A stretch of DNA of 10,600 bases from UBA6902 sp964393845 (GCA_964393845.1 CAYMUX010000114.1:1-10600); one strand, 5' to 3'; positions 1-7,070 are shown, counted from the stretch's first letter. Made by a program: numbers and translations. The notes: generated by a model not told the origin, from the letters alone.

Positions 1-884
1 AAGAAGGTGAAAACAGGATTGTCATTACTGCATATAATGCCGATAATATTCCTGCGAAAAAAGAGATTACCGTTACAAGGATTGCAGAGGATGATGTTGA
101 TACACCGCCTGTTACCAATATGAGCAATCCTGATGCTGTGGCTGTTGTAATAGGCATTTCGAAATTTGAAAACAATGAAATCTCAGGTGTTGATTATGCA
201 AAAAGGGATGCAATGACAGTTAAAGACTACCTGATTAAAACGCTCGGTTTTAAAGAGACAAATATTGAGGAATTTTATGATGAAAAGGCATCATCTACAA
301 AATTAAGAAGTTACTTTGCCACAAAATTAAAGAGTAAAGTGAAACCGGGGATATCAGATGTCTTTGTGTTTTACAGCGGACATGGCGCGCCTGACACTAA
401 TTCCAACGAGGCATATTTTGTCACGTATGACTATGATTCATACGATCCTGTTAATACAGGTTTTTCTGTGAAGGAAGTTTATAAGAAACTGGAAAATGTT
501 AAGGCAAAAAGCGTTACTGTAGTTATTGATGCCTGCTTCAGCGGATTTTCCGGGAACGGGAAACCGTTGATCAAGAGTGCAAGCCCTATATTCCTTGAGG
601 TTTCAAATCCTGTACTCAATGCCAATGGTGTTGTTTTAACATCTTCGACTGGAAAACAAATTTCAAGCTGGTATCACAAGAAACAGCACGGACTATTTAC
701 CTATTATTTTCTACAAGGGTTAAAAGGGAAAGCGGATATAGATAACGATGGACAGATAGCTGTCAGGGAAATGGATAAGTATATAAGTGAAAATGTTATT
801 GAACAGGCAAGGGTTTTATACAACCGTGAACAGACACCTGAAGTTGTCGGCAATAAGGATGCGGTGTTGGTGAAATATAAATAA
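1..884 (+). CDS. Caspase-like (peptidase C14) protein, 3' part; 5' end outside window
   Basis: This is a cysteine protease domain of the caspase/metacaspase/orthocaspase clan. The first complete codon in the window is at base 3 and the frame is open to the left edge. The ATG at 120 is therefore probably an internal Met and the protein is longer. The roughly 39 residues before it include a beta-rich G-E-N-R-I-V-I-T-A-Y segment ending in I-T-V-T-R, like the last strands of an Ig-like domain (inference). Counting from the Met at 120, the catalytic His is H88 in FYSGHG and the catalytic Cys is C139 in VIDACFSG. The Asp two residues before the Cys resembles metacaspases, which cut after basic residues. 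D206-I-D-N-D-G-Q-I-A-V-R-E217 fits a 12-residue EF-hand calcium loop. It is a paralogue of the lipoprotein caspase at 8117-9484. Substrate and location are unknown because the N-terminus is missing. Confidence 0.88.
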   Translation, partial: EGENRIVITAYNADNIPAKKEITVTRIAEDDVDTPPVTNMSNPDAVAVVIGISKFENNEISGVDYAKRDAMTVKDYLIKTLGFKETNIEEFYDEKASSTKLRSYFATKLKSKVKPGISDVFVFYSGHGAPDTNSNEAYFVTYDYDSYDPVNTGFSVKEVYKKLENVKAKSVTVVIDACFSGFSGNGKPLIKSASPIFLEVSNPVLNANGVVLTSSTGKQISSWYHKKQHGLFTYYFLQGLKGKADIDNDGQIAVREMDKYISENVIEQARVLYNREQTPEVVGNKDAVLVKYK

Positions 885-905
885 GGGAACTACGAAAAGT
901 TTGAG

Positions 906-915
906 GTTAATTAAC
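906..915. repeat. 10-bp palindrome beside the left cassette repeat
   Basis: GTTAATTAAC is a perfect palindrome immediately left of the inverted repeat at 917-934. A related AATTAA-containing stretch follows the right-hand copy at 1540-1549, so similarity between the two cassette ends may extend beyond the core repeat. Confidence 0.4.
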
Positions 916-916
916 T

Positions 917-934
917 CTTGCGCTGGTTCAATCT
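917..934 (+). repeat. Left inverted repeat flanking the ParE-type TA module
   Basis: CTTGC followed by GCTGGTTCAATCT. Its reverse complement recurs at 1521-1539 with a single extra base, so the TA genes at 1008-1483 are enclosed by an 18/19-base inverted repeat. A third copy of the core, with one change, lies in direct orientation at 1505-1517. Confidence 0.7.
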
Positions 935-956
935 CTTTTCTCTGGTAGTGGTAAGG

Positions 957-991
957 TTGAAATAGTTCTGTTAAAATATTACATATTTCAA
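957..991. promoter_or_regulatory. Inverted repeat upstream of the TA operon, candidate operator
   Basis: Perfect 8-base arms TTGAAATA (957-964) and TATTTCAA (984-991) are separated by 19 bases. They lie just upstream of the antitoxin SD site (GGAGGT, 995-1000). RelB- and ParD-type antitoxins usually repress their own operon by binding such palindromes. The spacer contains TAAAAT (972-977), a possible -10 element, but no convincing -35 is seen. The operator role is inferred from position and symmetry. Confidence 0.4.
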
Positions 992-1007
992 GATGGAGGT
1001 GGTTTGA

Positions 1008-1193
1008 ATGCCGACAATTAAAGAAGATGTTATACAGATGCTTAATGGATTGCCTGACGAAGTAGATTACGATGAGATTATGGCTGAGATTTATTTCAGG
1101 AAGAGAGTAGACAAAAGCCTGAAACAAATCGACGAAGGTAAAACAATAACTCATGAAGAAGCAGTTAAACGACTTTCTAAATGGATAAAATAG
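1008..1193 (+). CDS. Antitoxin of ParE/RelE-type TA module
   Basis: This 61-residue acidic and basic protein resembles the short antitoxins that precede ParE/RelE toxins. It has no recognisable N-terminal DNA-binding domain of a large type. Its C-terminal half, with THEEAVKRLSKW, is typical of these small addiction-module components and probably wraps the toxin. The ATG has a strong SD site (GGAGGT) seven bases upstream. The gene overlaps the toxin start by 13 bases, implying translational coupling. The palindrome at 957-991 may be its operator. The family is recognised by overall pattern, size and partner rather than by a diagnostic motif. Confidence 0.8.
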   Translation: MPTIKEDVIQMLNGLPDEVDYDEIMAEIYFRKRVDKSLKQIDEGKTITHEEAVKRLSKWIK

Positions 1194-1483
1194 AAAAGAT
1201 TATCTGGACCGATGATGGAATAAAAAGTTTTGAGGATATTATTCAATACATTTCAAGTGATTCAATATATTATGCCAGCGAGTTTGCCAAGAAGATAATA
1301 TCTTCCATTGAACAACTGCCTGAATTCCCATCCATGGGCAGAATTGTACCTGAGTATAACAATCCTGATTTAAGAGAAATTATTTATCATAACTATAGAA
1401 TCGTATATAAAATAAGCAGCAATGCTGTTTACCTGCTATTAGTAATTCACGGAAGCAGGCAGCTTCCGGACATATCTATGTAA
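1181..1483 (+). CDS. ParE/RelE-family toxin
   Basis: This 100-residue protein has the ParE/RelE plasmid-stabilisation fold pattern. It begins with a strand (IEKIIWTDDG), followed by two helices (about residues 13-45). The segment ELPEFPSMGR-type turn appears here as QLPEFPSMGR (45-54). The conserved core LREIIYHNYRIVYKI follows (64-78), then the terminal strand and V-I-H-G-S-R-Q-L-P (88-96). RelE members cleave mRNA in the ribosome and ParE members poison DNA gyrase. The sequence looks more ParE-like, but the target cannot be decided here. The start lies inside the antitoxin gene, the usual antitoxin-first arrangement. An inverted repeat encloses the pair. Confidence 0.87.
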   Translation: MDKIEKIIWTDDGIKSFEDIIQYISSDSIYYASEFAKKIISSIEQLPEFPSMGRIVPEYNNPDLREIIYHNYRIVYKISSNAVYLLLVIHGSRQLPDISM

Positions 1484-1503
1484 CACATGAGATTATTTCT
1501 TTG

Positions 1504-1534
1504 TGCTGGTTAAATCTTGCAGATTGAACCAGCA
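1504..1534 (+). other. Stem-loop between the toxin gene and pyk
   Basis: Bases 1504-1517 pair with 1521-1534 over 14 positions with one A-G mismatch and a TGC loop. The right arm is the right-hand TA cassette repeat and the left arm is a slightly diverged copy of the same core. No T-run follows, so it is a poor intrinsic terminator. It may be a repeat-derived hairpin insulating pyk from the TA operon. Confidence 0.55.
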
Positions 1535-1539
1535 GCAAG
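1521..1539 (-). repeat. Right inverted repeat flanking the ParE-type TA module
   Basis: AGATTGAACCAGC followed by AGCAAG is the reverse complement of 917-934 apart from one inserted base. With the left copy it delimits a segment of about 620 bases holding only the TA pair. Confidence 0.7.
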
Positions 1540-1569
1540 TAATTAATTTAAGATAAAGGAGAGGAATCA

Positions 1570-2976
1570 TTGCGAAAAGTTAAAATCGTCTGCACCATAG
1601 GCCCTGCCACCAGCTCAATAAAAGTCATTGAAAAGATGATCAAGGCGGGGATGGACGTTGCCAGGCTTAATTTCTCACATGGCTCACACGAGCAGCACAG
1701 AGAAGCAGTTGAACGCATAAGGCAGGTCGCCCGCAAATATGACGCCCCGGTTGCGTTATTGCAGGATTTGAAGGGCCTGAAAATCCGGGTGGGCGCACTC
1801 AAAGGCGGCTCTGTTGTTCTCAGAAAACATTCAACCCTCATACTCACTACAAAGAAAATTGAAGGTAGCAGTGAAGAGGTCCCTGTTTCATACAGGCATC
1901 TGGTCAAAGATGTAACTGTCGGAGATAAAATCCTTCTGGATGACGGACTGCTTCAGTTAAGAGTAATTGATAAAGAAAAAGACAGAGTAATTACAAAGGT
2001 AATAGAAGGCGGAATACTGAAAGAAAAGAAGGGCGTTAATCTTCCGGGCGCCAGGATATCCGGCGAAGTCTTTACTGCAAAGGACCGGGAAGACCTTGAG
2101 TTCGGAATAAAGATGGGCATTGATTACGTGGCAATGTCCTTTGTGCGTTCAGGACAGGACATCCTGAGAGTCAAAAACTGGCTTAAGAAAAAAAATGCGG
2201 ACATACCCGTAATCGCAAAAATAGAAAACAGGCAGGCCCTTGATAATATTGATGAGATAATTGAGGTCGCGGACGGCCTCATGGTTGCAAGGGGCGATCT
2301 CGGAGTTGAATTGCCGCCGGAGACCGTCCCGCTCATTCAGAAGGACCTGATTAGAAAATGCAATGCCGCAATGAAGCCCGTTATAACAGCCACGCAGATG
2401 CTTGAGTCCATGACAGGCCATATGACGCCTACGCGGGCGGAGGCTGCGGATGTCGCCAACGCGGTGCTTGACGGGACCGACGCCCTGATGCTTTCGGCGG
2501 AAACCGCTATCGGCAAATATCCTGTGGAGGCGTTGAAGATGATGGACCGGATAATCAGGTCAACTGAGGAGAGTAAAATTCAAAAGTACTCAACTGACAT
2601 TGTCTCAAAACATTTTGCCCAGGCCCTTGCCGAGTCGGCATGTTCAGCCGCAATGGATATTAACGCCGGGACGATAGTATCTTTCAGCCGCAGCGGGTTT
2701 ACCGCGCTTCTTGTGTCAAAATTCAGGCCCCGCGCCCCAATTACCGGTTTTACAGTCAACGAAAATATGCGCAGGAGAATGAATCTTTACTGGGGGACAG
2801 ATCCTTATGTCATGAAGTTCCCTGGAAACACTGATGAAATGATATCGGAATCGGAAAAGATACTTCTTCAAAAGGGGCTTGCTAAAAAAGGAGACGCGAT
2901 AGTAATTATCGCCTCTTCCCCGTTTGAACTCGGGGGAAAATCAAATATCATGAAGCTTCACAAAGTCGGCTACTGA
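1570..2976 (+). CDS. pyk: Pyruvate kinase
   Basis: This cytoplasmic enzyme catalyses the last ATP-forming step of glycolysis (phosphoenolpyruvate + ADP to pyruvate + ATP). At 468 residues it is full length for a bacterial enzyme. It has an A domain with VCTIGPAT (7-14) and ARLNFSHG (31-38), and a B domain at about 71-165. The catalytic lysine is K217 in IAKIENRQ, and metal ligands E219 and D243 lie in IEN and RGDLGVE. The substrate loop TATQMLESM (273-281) and DGTDALMLSAETA follow, with a C domain from about 345. The TTG start has AAAGGAGAGG five bases upstream. Residue 70 is Leu where this motif usually has Pro (GPKIR becomes GLKIR). The 3' end overlaps the convergent TPR gene by seven bases. 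Confidence 0.97.
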   Translation: MRKVKIVCTIGPATSSIKVIEKMIKAGMDVARLNFSHGSHEQHREAVERIRQVARKYDAPVALLQDLKGLKIRVGALKGGSVVLRKHSTLILTTKKIEGSSEEVPVSYRHLVKDVTVGDKILLDDGLLQLRVIDKEKDRVITKVIEGGILKEKKGVNLPGARISGEVFTAKDREDLEFGIKMGIDYVAMSFVRSGQDILRVKNWLKKKNADIPVIAKIENRQALDNIDEIIEVADGLMVARGDLGVELPPETVPLIQKDLIRKCNAAMKPVITATQMLESMTGHMTPTRAEAADVANAVLDGTDALMLSAETAIGKYPVEALKMMDRIIRSTEESKIQKYSTDIVSKHFAQALAESACSAAMDINAGTIVSFSRSGFTALLVSKFRPRAPITGFTVNENMRRRMNLYWGTDPYVMKFPGNTDEMISESEKILLQKGLAKKGDAIVIIASSPFELGGKSNIMKLHKVGY

Positions 2977-3266
2977 CTGTTCTTCGAAGGCACGGGGCTG
3001 TAAAAATCCTTTAAACGGAAGGCCTCACTGAAATATCCCTTAGCTTTGTCCATGTCCTTCTTCTCATAATAGGCATATCCTAAAAAATATAATACGCCGG
3101 GATCGGGTTTCTCATGGACATAATCTTCCATCATCTTTATTGCCGCCTCTTTTTCACCTTTGTAATAAAGAGAGTATGCCTCTTTCAAAGCAGCTTCATT
3201 ATTTGCCCAGCAGATTGAAACCGATACTAATGAAACAATTATTAAAGCCAGAACAATAATTCTCAT
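2970..3266 (-). CDS. Small exported TPR-like protein
   Basis: This 98-residue protein has an N-terminal signal peptide: basic MR, a hydrophobic stretch at about 3-19, and a likely cleavage after CWA at residue 21. Two tetratricopeptide-like units follow, at about 24-55 (ALKEAYSLYYKGEKEAAIKM) and 57-88 (LYFLGYAYYEKKDMDKAKGY). TPRs are protein-protein scaffolds, so an adaptor role in the periplasm is plausible but no partner is known. The ATG is preceded by GGGAGGG (3271-3277). It lies 48 bases downstream of the PBP gene on the same strand and may be co-transcribed with it. It converges on and overlaps the end of pyk, leaving no terminator space between them. Confidence 0.75.
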   Translation of the reverse strand: MRIIVLALIIVSLVSVSICWANNEAALKEAYSLYYKGEKEAAIKMMEDYVHEKPDPGVLYFLGYAYYEKKDMDKAKGYFSEAFRLKDFYSPVPSKNSQ

Positions 3267-3314
3267 AGAACCCTCCCTTATTTACAATATACTATCAATA
3301 TAATCCGCGTCTTT

Positions 3315-5684
3315 TTAATCGATTGAATCGTCAGCTACATCTTTCCCTTTATTTAATTTACTGAGCTCTCCTTTTTGTTTTAGTATCAAATCCCTGTAGA
3401 AATCCGTTGCATAAATTGCAGGGACTGTTCCCTCCTTAAAAAATTCTACCATTTTTTCCGTACCATTGGTAGCAAGAAGTCCTGTCAGGGGATCAATAAC
3501 AGCGGTCACAATACCGTTCGGTACAGGGAAAGCCATCTTCTCAACGTCCCCGCCGTCAAAAGGAGATATCTCTGAAAGCGCCCTTCCCATAAAAGAAACC
3601 CAAATGGGAGAGGCCGCCTTTGCGCCAGTCTCTCCGTATCCTAATGTGCGCACGTCATCGAAGCCGACCCATACTCCTGCGACTAATTCTTTTGAATATC
3701 CGATAAACCATGCGTCCTTATATTCATTTGTAGTCCCTGTTTTTCCTGCGACGGGTCTGTTAAGTGCCCTGGCCCTCTTGCCCGTGCCGTATTTGACCAC
3801 GTCTTCAAGCATTGAAGTGGCAAGAAATGCTGTTTGCGCGCTGATGACGCTCTGCCCTTTAGGGACATTATTCTCAAGTATCTTTCCTTCTGAATCAACG
3901 ACATATTTTACCGCGATCGGAGGGGTCATTATACCGCCCTGTGCAAACACACTAAAGGCCGATGTTAACTCAAGGGGACTTACGCTGAGACTGCCGAGTG
4001 CAAGGGTGAGGTCCTGGGGGAAAGGGCCTCTCAGTCCAAGAGAACGGGCAAATTTAGTGACCTTATCAACCCCGACCTCTTCAAGGAGTTTTATGGTAAT
4101 AATATTTCTTGAATGAATAAGGCCCTCTCTGAGCCTCGTCGCTCCATTGAATTTTCCGTCATAATTTTCCGGCTTCCAGTCGCCGTCTTTTTCGTTTTCA
4201 TAAATCAGGGGTTCATCTATTATTGTGCTTGCCGGTGTGTAGCCGCTATCCATGGCAGCGGCATATATTATCGGCTTAAATGCCGAACCAGCCTGTCTCC
4301 TGGCAGATACGGCCCTGTTAAATTCGCTTTCATTGAAATCATAACCCCCGACAATGGCCCTTATATATCCGGTAGAAGACTCTATGGCAACGACTGCTCC
4401 CTGGACTAAGGGGTCCTGTTCAAGCGCGAAAACAGGCCTCTTGCCGCCCCTCTCTTTTAACCTGACTTTAATAATGTCTCCGGGTTTTAAAATACTCGTG
4501 AGATTGTATCTCAGTTTCCTTACCAGCTTGCCTTTTGAATTAATAAGTCTGTCAGCCCACTGAGCATCTGAAAGATAAAGTTGCCCGACTATTCCCATTG
4601 TCTTGACAGATGCCTCCGTCGAAGACACCTTCAGCACCGTCGCTGTCATGATGTCCCCTTCCCTCATCACGACTTTTTCAAAAGACCCCTGTTTCTCAAG
4701 CTCCTCTTCAAGGTTTATGTCCTTATGCCCCAGCGGTCCTCTGAAGCCCTGCCTTTTATCCACATCCAGCAATCCTTCCTTGAGGGAATTAACTGCGGCA
4801 CGCTGTATATTCTTGTTTAACGTGGTATAAACCTTGAGTCCGCCCTTATACGTCACGTCCGCGCCGTATTCATCTTCGAGATGTTTCCTTACATATTCAA
4901 GAAAATAATTGTGGGTAAACTGTTCACGCCTCACACTTGTAAGATAAAGGGGCTGTTGATATGCATCATTTGCCTGTTTCTCTGTTATATAGCCCTCTTC
5001 CTGCATCCTGGTCAGGACAACATGCTGCCGCTGCTTGGCCTTATCGAGATTGTTATACGGCGAATATCTGCTCGGCGCCTTTAAAAGTCCGCATAAAAGG
5101 GCGGCCTCCGCGAGGTTTACTTCTGAAATTGATTTGCCGAAATACGATCTTGCGGCCATTTCAACTCCATGCGCGCCACGTCCAAAATATATTTTATTCA
5201 GGTAAAGCTCTATAATCTCCCTTTTAGTAAGGTTCTTCTCGATCCTGTACGCAAGAGTGGCCTCCTTCAACTTTCTTACAATGGTCTTCTCGGGAGACAG
5301 GAATACAACCTTTGCCAGCTGCTGGGTTATTGTGCTTGCGCCTTCCTTGATCCGGCCTGCTAAAATATCTTTTAATATAGCCCTTATAATGGCGAAATAG
5401 TCCAAGCCCTTATGACGCCAGAAACGGGCGTCTTCAACGGCAACTACGGCCTTTATCATATGCTCCGGAATTTTATCTATCGATACATACACACCCTTTT
5501 CAACCTTAAACTCCCCGATCAGGGTATCGTCATCCGCATAAACCTTGGTTGAGATGACCGGCACAAACCCTTTAATCTCCTCTATATTGGGAACGCCCCT
5601 GATAAGGGCAATCTGCGCGCCTGCGAGGACACCAATAATTATAACCAGGATAAATAAAATAGATTTAACAATAATACTTTTCAT
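3315..5684 (-). CDS. mrcA: Class A penicillin-binding protein (bifunctional transglycosylase/transpeptidase, PBP1A type)
   Basis: This inner-membrane enzyme polymerises lipid II into glycan strands and cross-links their peptides in the periplasm. At 789 residues it is in the normal range. One membrane anchor lies at about 4-26. The GT51 glycosyltransferase follows, with catalytic E84 in AVEDARFWRHKG, GASTITQQLAK (115-125) and the motif around KEATLAYRIEKNLTKREI. An OB-like insert is visible at about 340-412. The transpeptidase has the active serine S467 in GSAFK, S525-R-N527, and K648-T-G-T651. The ATG start lacks an SD site, but a strong promoter places the predicted RNA start only 0-3 bases before it. 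The ferredoxin gene lies upstream on the same strand beyond a hairpin repeat, so this gene is probably transcribed from its own promoter. Confidence 0.96.
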   Translation of the reverse strand: MKSIIVKSILFILVIIIGVLAGAQIALIRGVPNIEEIKGFVPVISTKVYADDDTLIGEFKVEKGVYVSIDKIPEHMIKAVVAVEDARFWRHKGLDYFAIIRAILKDILAGRIKEGASTITQQLAKVVFLSPEKTIVRKLKEATLAYRIEKNLTKREIIELYLNKIYFGRGAHGVEMAARSYFGKSISEVNLAEAALLCGLLKAPSRYSPYNNLDKAKQRQHVVLTRMQEEGYITEKQANDAYQQPLYLTSVRREQFTHNYFLEYVRKHLEDEYGADVTYKGGLKVYTTLNKNIQRAAVNSLKEGLLDVDKRQGFRGPLGHKDINLEEELEKQGSFEKVVMREGDIMTATVLKVSSTEASVKTMGIVGQLYLSDAQWADRLINSKGKLVRKLRYNLTSILKPGDIIKVRLKERGGKRPVFALEQDPLVQGAVVAIESSTGYIRAIVGGYDFNESEFNRAVSARRQAGSAFKPIIYAAAMDSGYTPASTIIDEPLIYENEKDGDWKPENYDGKFNGATRLREGLIHSRNIITIKLLEEVGVDKVTKFARSLGLRGPFPQDLTLALGSLSVSPLELTSAFSVFAQGGIMTPPIAVKYVVDSEGKILENNVPKGQSVISAQTAFLATSMLEDVVKYGTGKRARALNRPVAGKTGTTNEYKDAWFIGYSKELVAGVWVGFDDVRTLGYGETGAKAASPIWVSFMGRALSEISPFDGGDVEKMAFPVPNGIVTAVIDPLTGLLATNGTEKMVEFFKEGTVPAIYATDFYRDLILKQKGELSKLNKGKDVADDSID

Positions 5685-5692
5685 ACGAAAAT

Positions 5693-5722
5693 ATAATAGT
5701 CATCCCTTAGATGAAGTGTCAA
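5693..5722 (-). promoter_or_regulatory. Sigma-70-type promoter of the PBP gene (leaderless configuration)
   Basis: On the minus strand TTGACA (5717-5722), an 18-base spacer and TATTAT (5693-5698) form a near-consensus promoter. Only eight bases separate the -10 from the ATG at 5684, so the transcript should begin within about three bases of the start codon. Confidence 0.7.
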
Positions 5723-5743
5723 TTTATGAAAAGTTCTCCTTTC

Positions 5744-5782
5744 AAATCTCCCCCTTTGGAAAAGGGGGATTAAGGGGGATTT
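5744..5782. repeat. C/G-rich hairpin repeat, copy 1
   Basis: CCCCCTTT (5750-5757) pairs with AAAGGGGG (5761-5768) around a GGA loop. A second AAGGGGGATTT arm (5772-5782) can compete for the same left arm. Related copies are at 7784-7820 and 10583-10600. Between the ferredoxin and PBP genes it could also act as a terminator for the ferredoxin transcript. Confidence 0.8.
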
Positions 5783-5794
5783 GCAGATTAAATA

Positions 5795-5986
5795 TTATTC
5801 ATCCTCTACAAGCGTTATAGCTTCTACAGGGCAGTTCTCCTCTGCCGCCTCGCAGCAGTCCTGAAATTCACAGCCTTCGGGATCAATGACCCTGGATATT
5901 CCATCAAGTACCTGAAAGACACTCGGACAGATCTCTTCGCAGCTCCCGCATCCTATGCATATATCTTCATCAACAACCGGTCTCAC
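5795..5986 (-). CDS. Small ferredoxin, single [4Fe-4S] type
   Basis: This 63-residue acidic electron carrier has the pattern C10-x2-C13-x2-C16-x3-C20-P and a later C52-P. Length and spacing match Desulfovibrio-type monocluster ferredoxins. In those, the first three Cys and the late Cys bind the cluster, here probably C10, C13, C16 and C52. C20 and one of C44 or C45 could form a disulfide, as in some family members. C39 is extra. A second cluster is not excluded but its CxxCxxC pattern is absent. The GTG start follows the upstream gene's stop by four bases, and its SD (GGAGGAGGTGA, 5996-6006) lies over that gene's end, so the two are an operon. The redox partner is unknown. Confidence 0.9.
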   Translation of the reverse strand: MRPVVDEDICIGCGSCEEICPSVFQVLDGISRVIDPEGCEFQDCCEAAEENCPVEAITLVEDE

Positions 5987-5990
5987 AACT

Positions 5991-6935
5991 TTATTTCACC
6001 TCCTCCATAACAGCCGCAGCCAGAAGCGGAAACATTATTTCGTGATGCCCGGTCAGGGCGTATGAATTACCTCCTGAAATGACCGGCCTGCGCAGCACAT
6101 TTTCACGGCATCTGTAATGCTGGATAAAGTCCATATTGACTGTAGTGAAATTTCTGACATTATATTTCAGGTTTCTTGTGACGGCAATTGCTTTAAGAAA
6201 AACTTCCGGCATTATTACAGCGGAGCCGAGATTGATATAAACTCCGCCCCTGAGGTCCGAGACGACCGAAGAGAAGAGCTTAAAATCCCTCATGCTTCCT
6301 TCTCCGATAGAGGCCCCGTCCGCCTCCGGATTCATGTGAATGATATCCGTACCGATTGCAACATGGACAGTTGCCGGGATATTTAATCTTACCGCTGACG
6401 CCAGAATACTTAATTGTTTGTAAGAGGCCTTACTCTTAAGAATATGCTCTCCCACTGCCTTGCCGAGCCCGTGTCCTTTTTTAACGCCGCTTTTAATTGC
6501 CCTGTTCAGGTTCCTGCCCGTTTCCTCCGCCATCCCGAACGTGCCCCTGCACAGTTCAACATCAACGTCTTCAGAGGTATGCCCCATCAGGCTAAGCTCA
6601 TAATCATGCACAATACAGGCGCCGTTCATGGCAACCGCAGTAATCACATTATCCTCCATAAGATTAATAATAACAGGTGCAAGACCGACTTTTATCGGGT
6701 GGGCGCCCATGCCGAGGATGACGGGCCTGCCTGTCTTTCCTGCTTTAATTATGGCGCTGACAATTGCTTTGAAATCCCTGGCCGCAAGTATGTCGGGGAG
6801 GGAGGCAAGGAATTCTTTAAAGCTTCCTTTGCTGAAAGGTTTTCCAACCTCATCACGTTCAACCTTGCTCTTCCTTGACTGTAATTTACAGGTCTTAACG
6901 TTTTTCAATGATATGGGTTTGTATTTATTGGGCAC
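5991..6935 (-). CDS. Deoxyhypusine-synthase-like Rossmann-fold protein, function unknown
   Basis: This 314-residue, probably cytoplasmic protein has no signal peptide. The core shows VILGMGAHPIKVGLAPVI (about 73-90), then AMNGACIVHDYELSLMG, TSEDVDVEL and FGMAEETGRNLN. A second conserved region has HVAIGTDIIH, GGVYINLGSAVIMPEVFLKA, TTVNMDFIQHYR and YALTGHHEIMFPLLAAA. The NGA-x-x-HD segment and overall layout resemble the deoxyhypusine synthase fold and bacterial relatives annotated that way. The WGK active-site lysine motif of true deoxyhypusine synthase is not seen, and bacteria lack eIF5A, so another reaction is likely. Many conserved Gly, His and Asp residues suggest an enzyme. The start is GTG with no SD; the predicted promoter makes it nearly leaderless. 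It is coupled to the downstream ferredoxin. Fold assignment is moderate, function unknown. Confidence 0.65.
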   Translation of the reverse strand: MPNKYKPISLKNVKTCKLQSRKSKVERDEVGKPFSKGSFKEFLASLPDILAARDFKAIVSAIIKAGKTGRPVILGMGAHPIKVGLAPVIINLMEDNVITAVAMNGACIVHDYELSLMGHTSEDVDVELCRGTFGMAEETGRNLNRAIKSGVKKGHGLGKAVGEHILKSKASYKQLSILASAVRLNIPATVHVAIGTDIIHMNPEADGASIGEGSMRDFKLFSSVVSDLRGGVYINLGSAVIMPEVFLKAIAVTRNLKYNVRNFTTVNMDFIQHYRCRENVLRRPVISGGNSYALTGHHEIMFPLLAAAVMEEVK

Positions 6936-6940
6936 ACAAA

Positions 6941-6969
6941 AATATAACTTTAAGGGGAGGAATAGTCAA
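6941..6969 (-). promoter_or_regulatory. Sigma-70-type promoter of the deoxyhypusine-synthase-like gene/ferredoxin operon
   Basis: On the minus strand TTGACT (6964-6969), a 17-base spacer and TATATT (6941-6946) lie with only five bases between the -10 and the GTG at 6935. The predicted transcription start coincides with the start codon. Confidence 0.65.
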
Positions 6970-6995
6970 GAGAGATGCAAGTTATTTTAGCTTCC

Positions 6996-7024
6996 TTCCT
7001 GGTAAAGCTTCTTTATTACCCCCC
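6996..7024 (+). repeat. Left direct repeat flanking the HEPN/MNT module
   Basis: A 29-base sequence ending in CTTTATTACCCCCC matches 7761-7789 at 26 of 29 positions. The hairpin continues in the right copy but not here, where TATTGAATTC follows. The left copy is therefore a truncated or diverged version of the repeat. Confidence 0.7.
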
Positions 7025-7034
7025 TATTGAATTC

Positions 7035-7063
7035 TTGTCTAAATACCCCGCTTATGATATTTT
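7035..7063 (+). promoter_or_regulatory. Possible promoter of the HEPN/MNT operon (leaderless configuration)
   Basis: TTGTCT (7035-7040), a 17-base spacer and TATTTT (7058-7063) lie seven bases before the ATG at 7071. TATGAT at 7053-7058 is a better -10 but has no -35 at the right distance. Either choice puts the RNA start within a few bases of the ATG. Confidence 0.4.
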
Positions 7064-7070
7064 ATAGTCT

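Noticed and set aside
120..884. Caspase gene starting at the ATG at 120
   Set aside because: The frame stays open to the left edge with plausible domain sequence, and no SD precedes the ATG at 120.
816..1154. Open frame on - covering the TA promoter and antitoxin
   Set aside because: It overlaps two better-supported plus-strand genes and a regulatory palindrome, and has no recognisable SD or motif.
917..1539. Integron gene cassette with attC sites
   Set aside because: The repeats are in inverted rather than direct orientation, lack the usual attC core boxes, and no integrase is in the window.
3466..4116. Long open frame on + opposite the PBP gene (216 codons)
   Set aside because: It is antisense to the transpeptidase domain, which has all conserved motifs in the minus frame. 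The translation is Ser/Pro/Thr-rich without family features.
6414..6990. Two open frames on + opposite the deoxyhypusine-synthase-like gene
   Set aside because: They mirror a strongly conserved minus-strand protein and show no motifs of their own.
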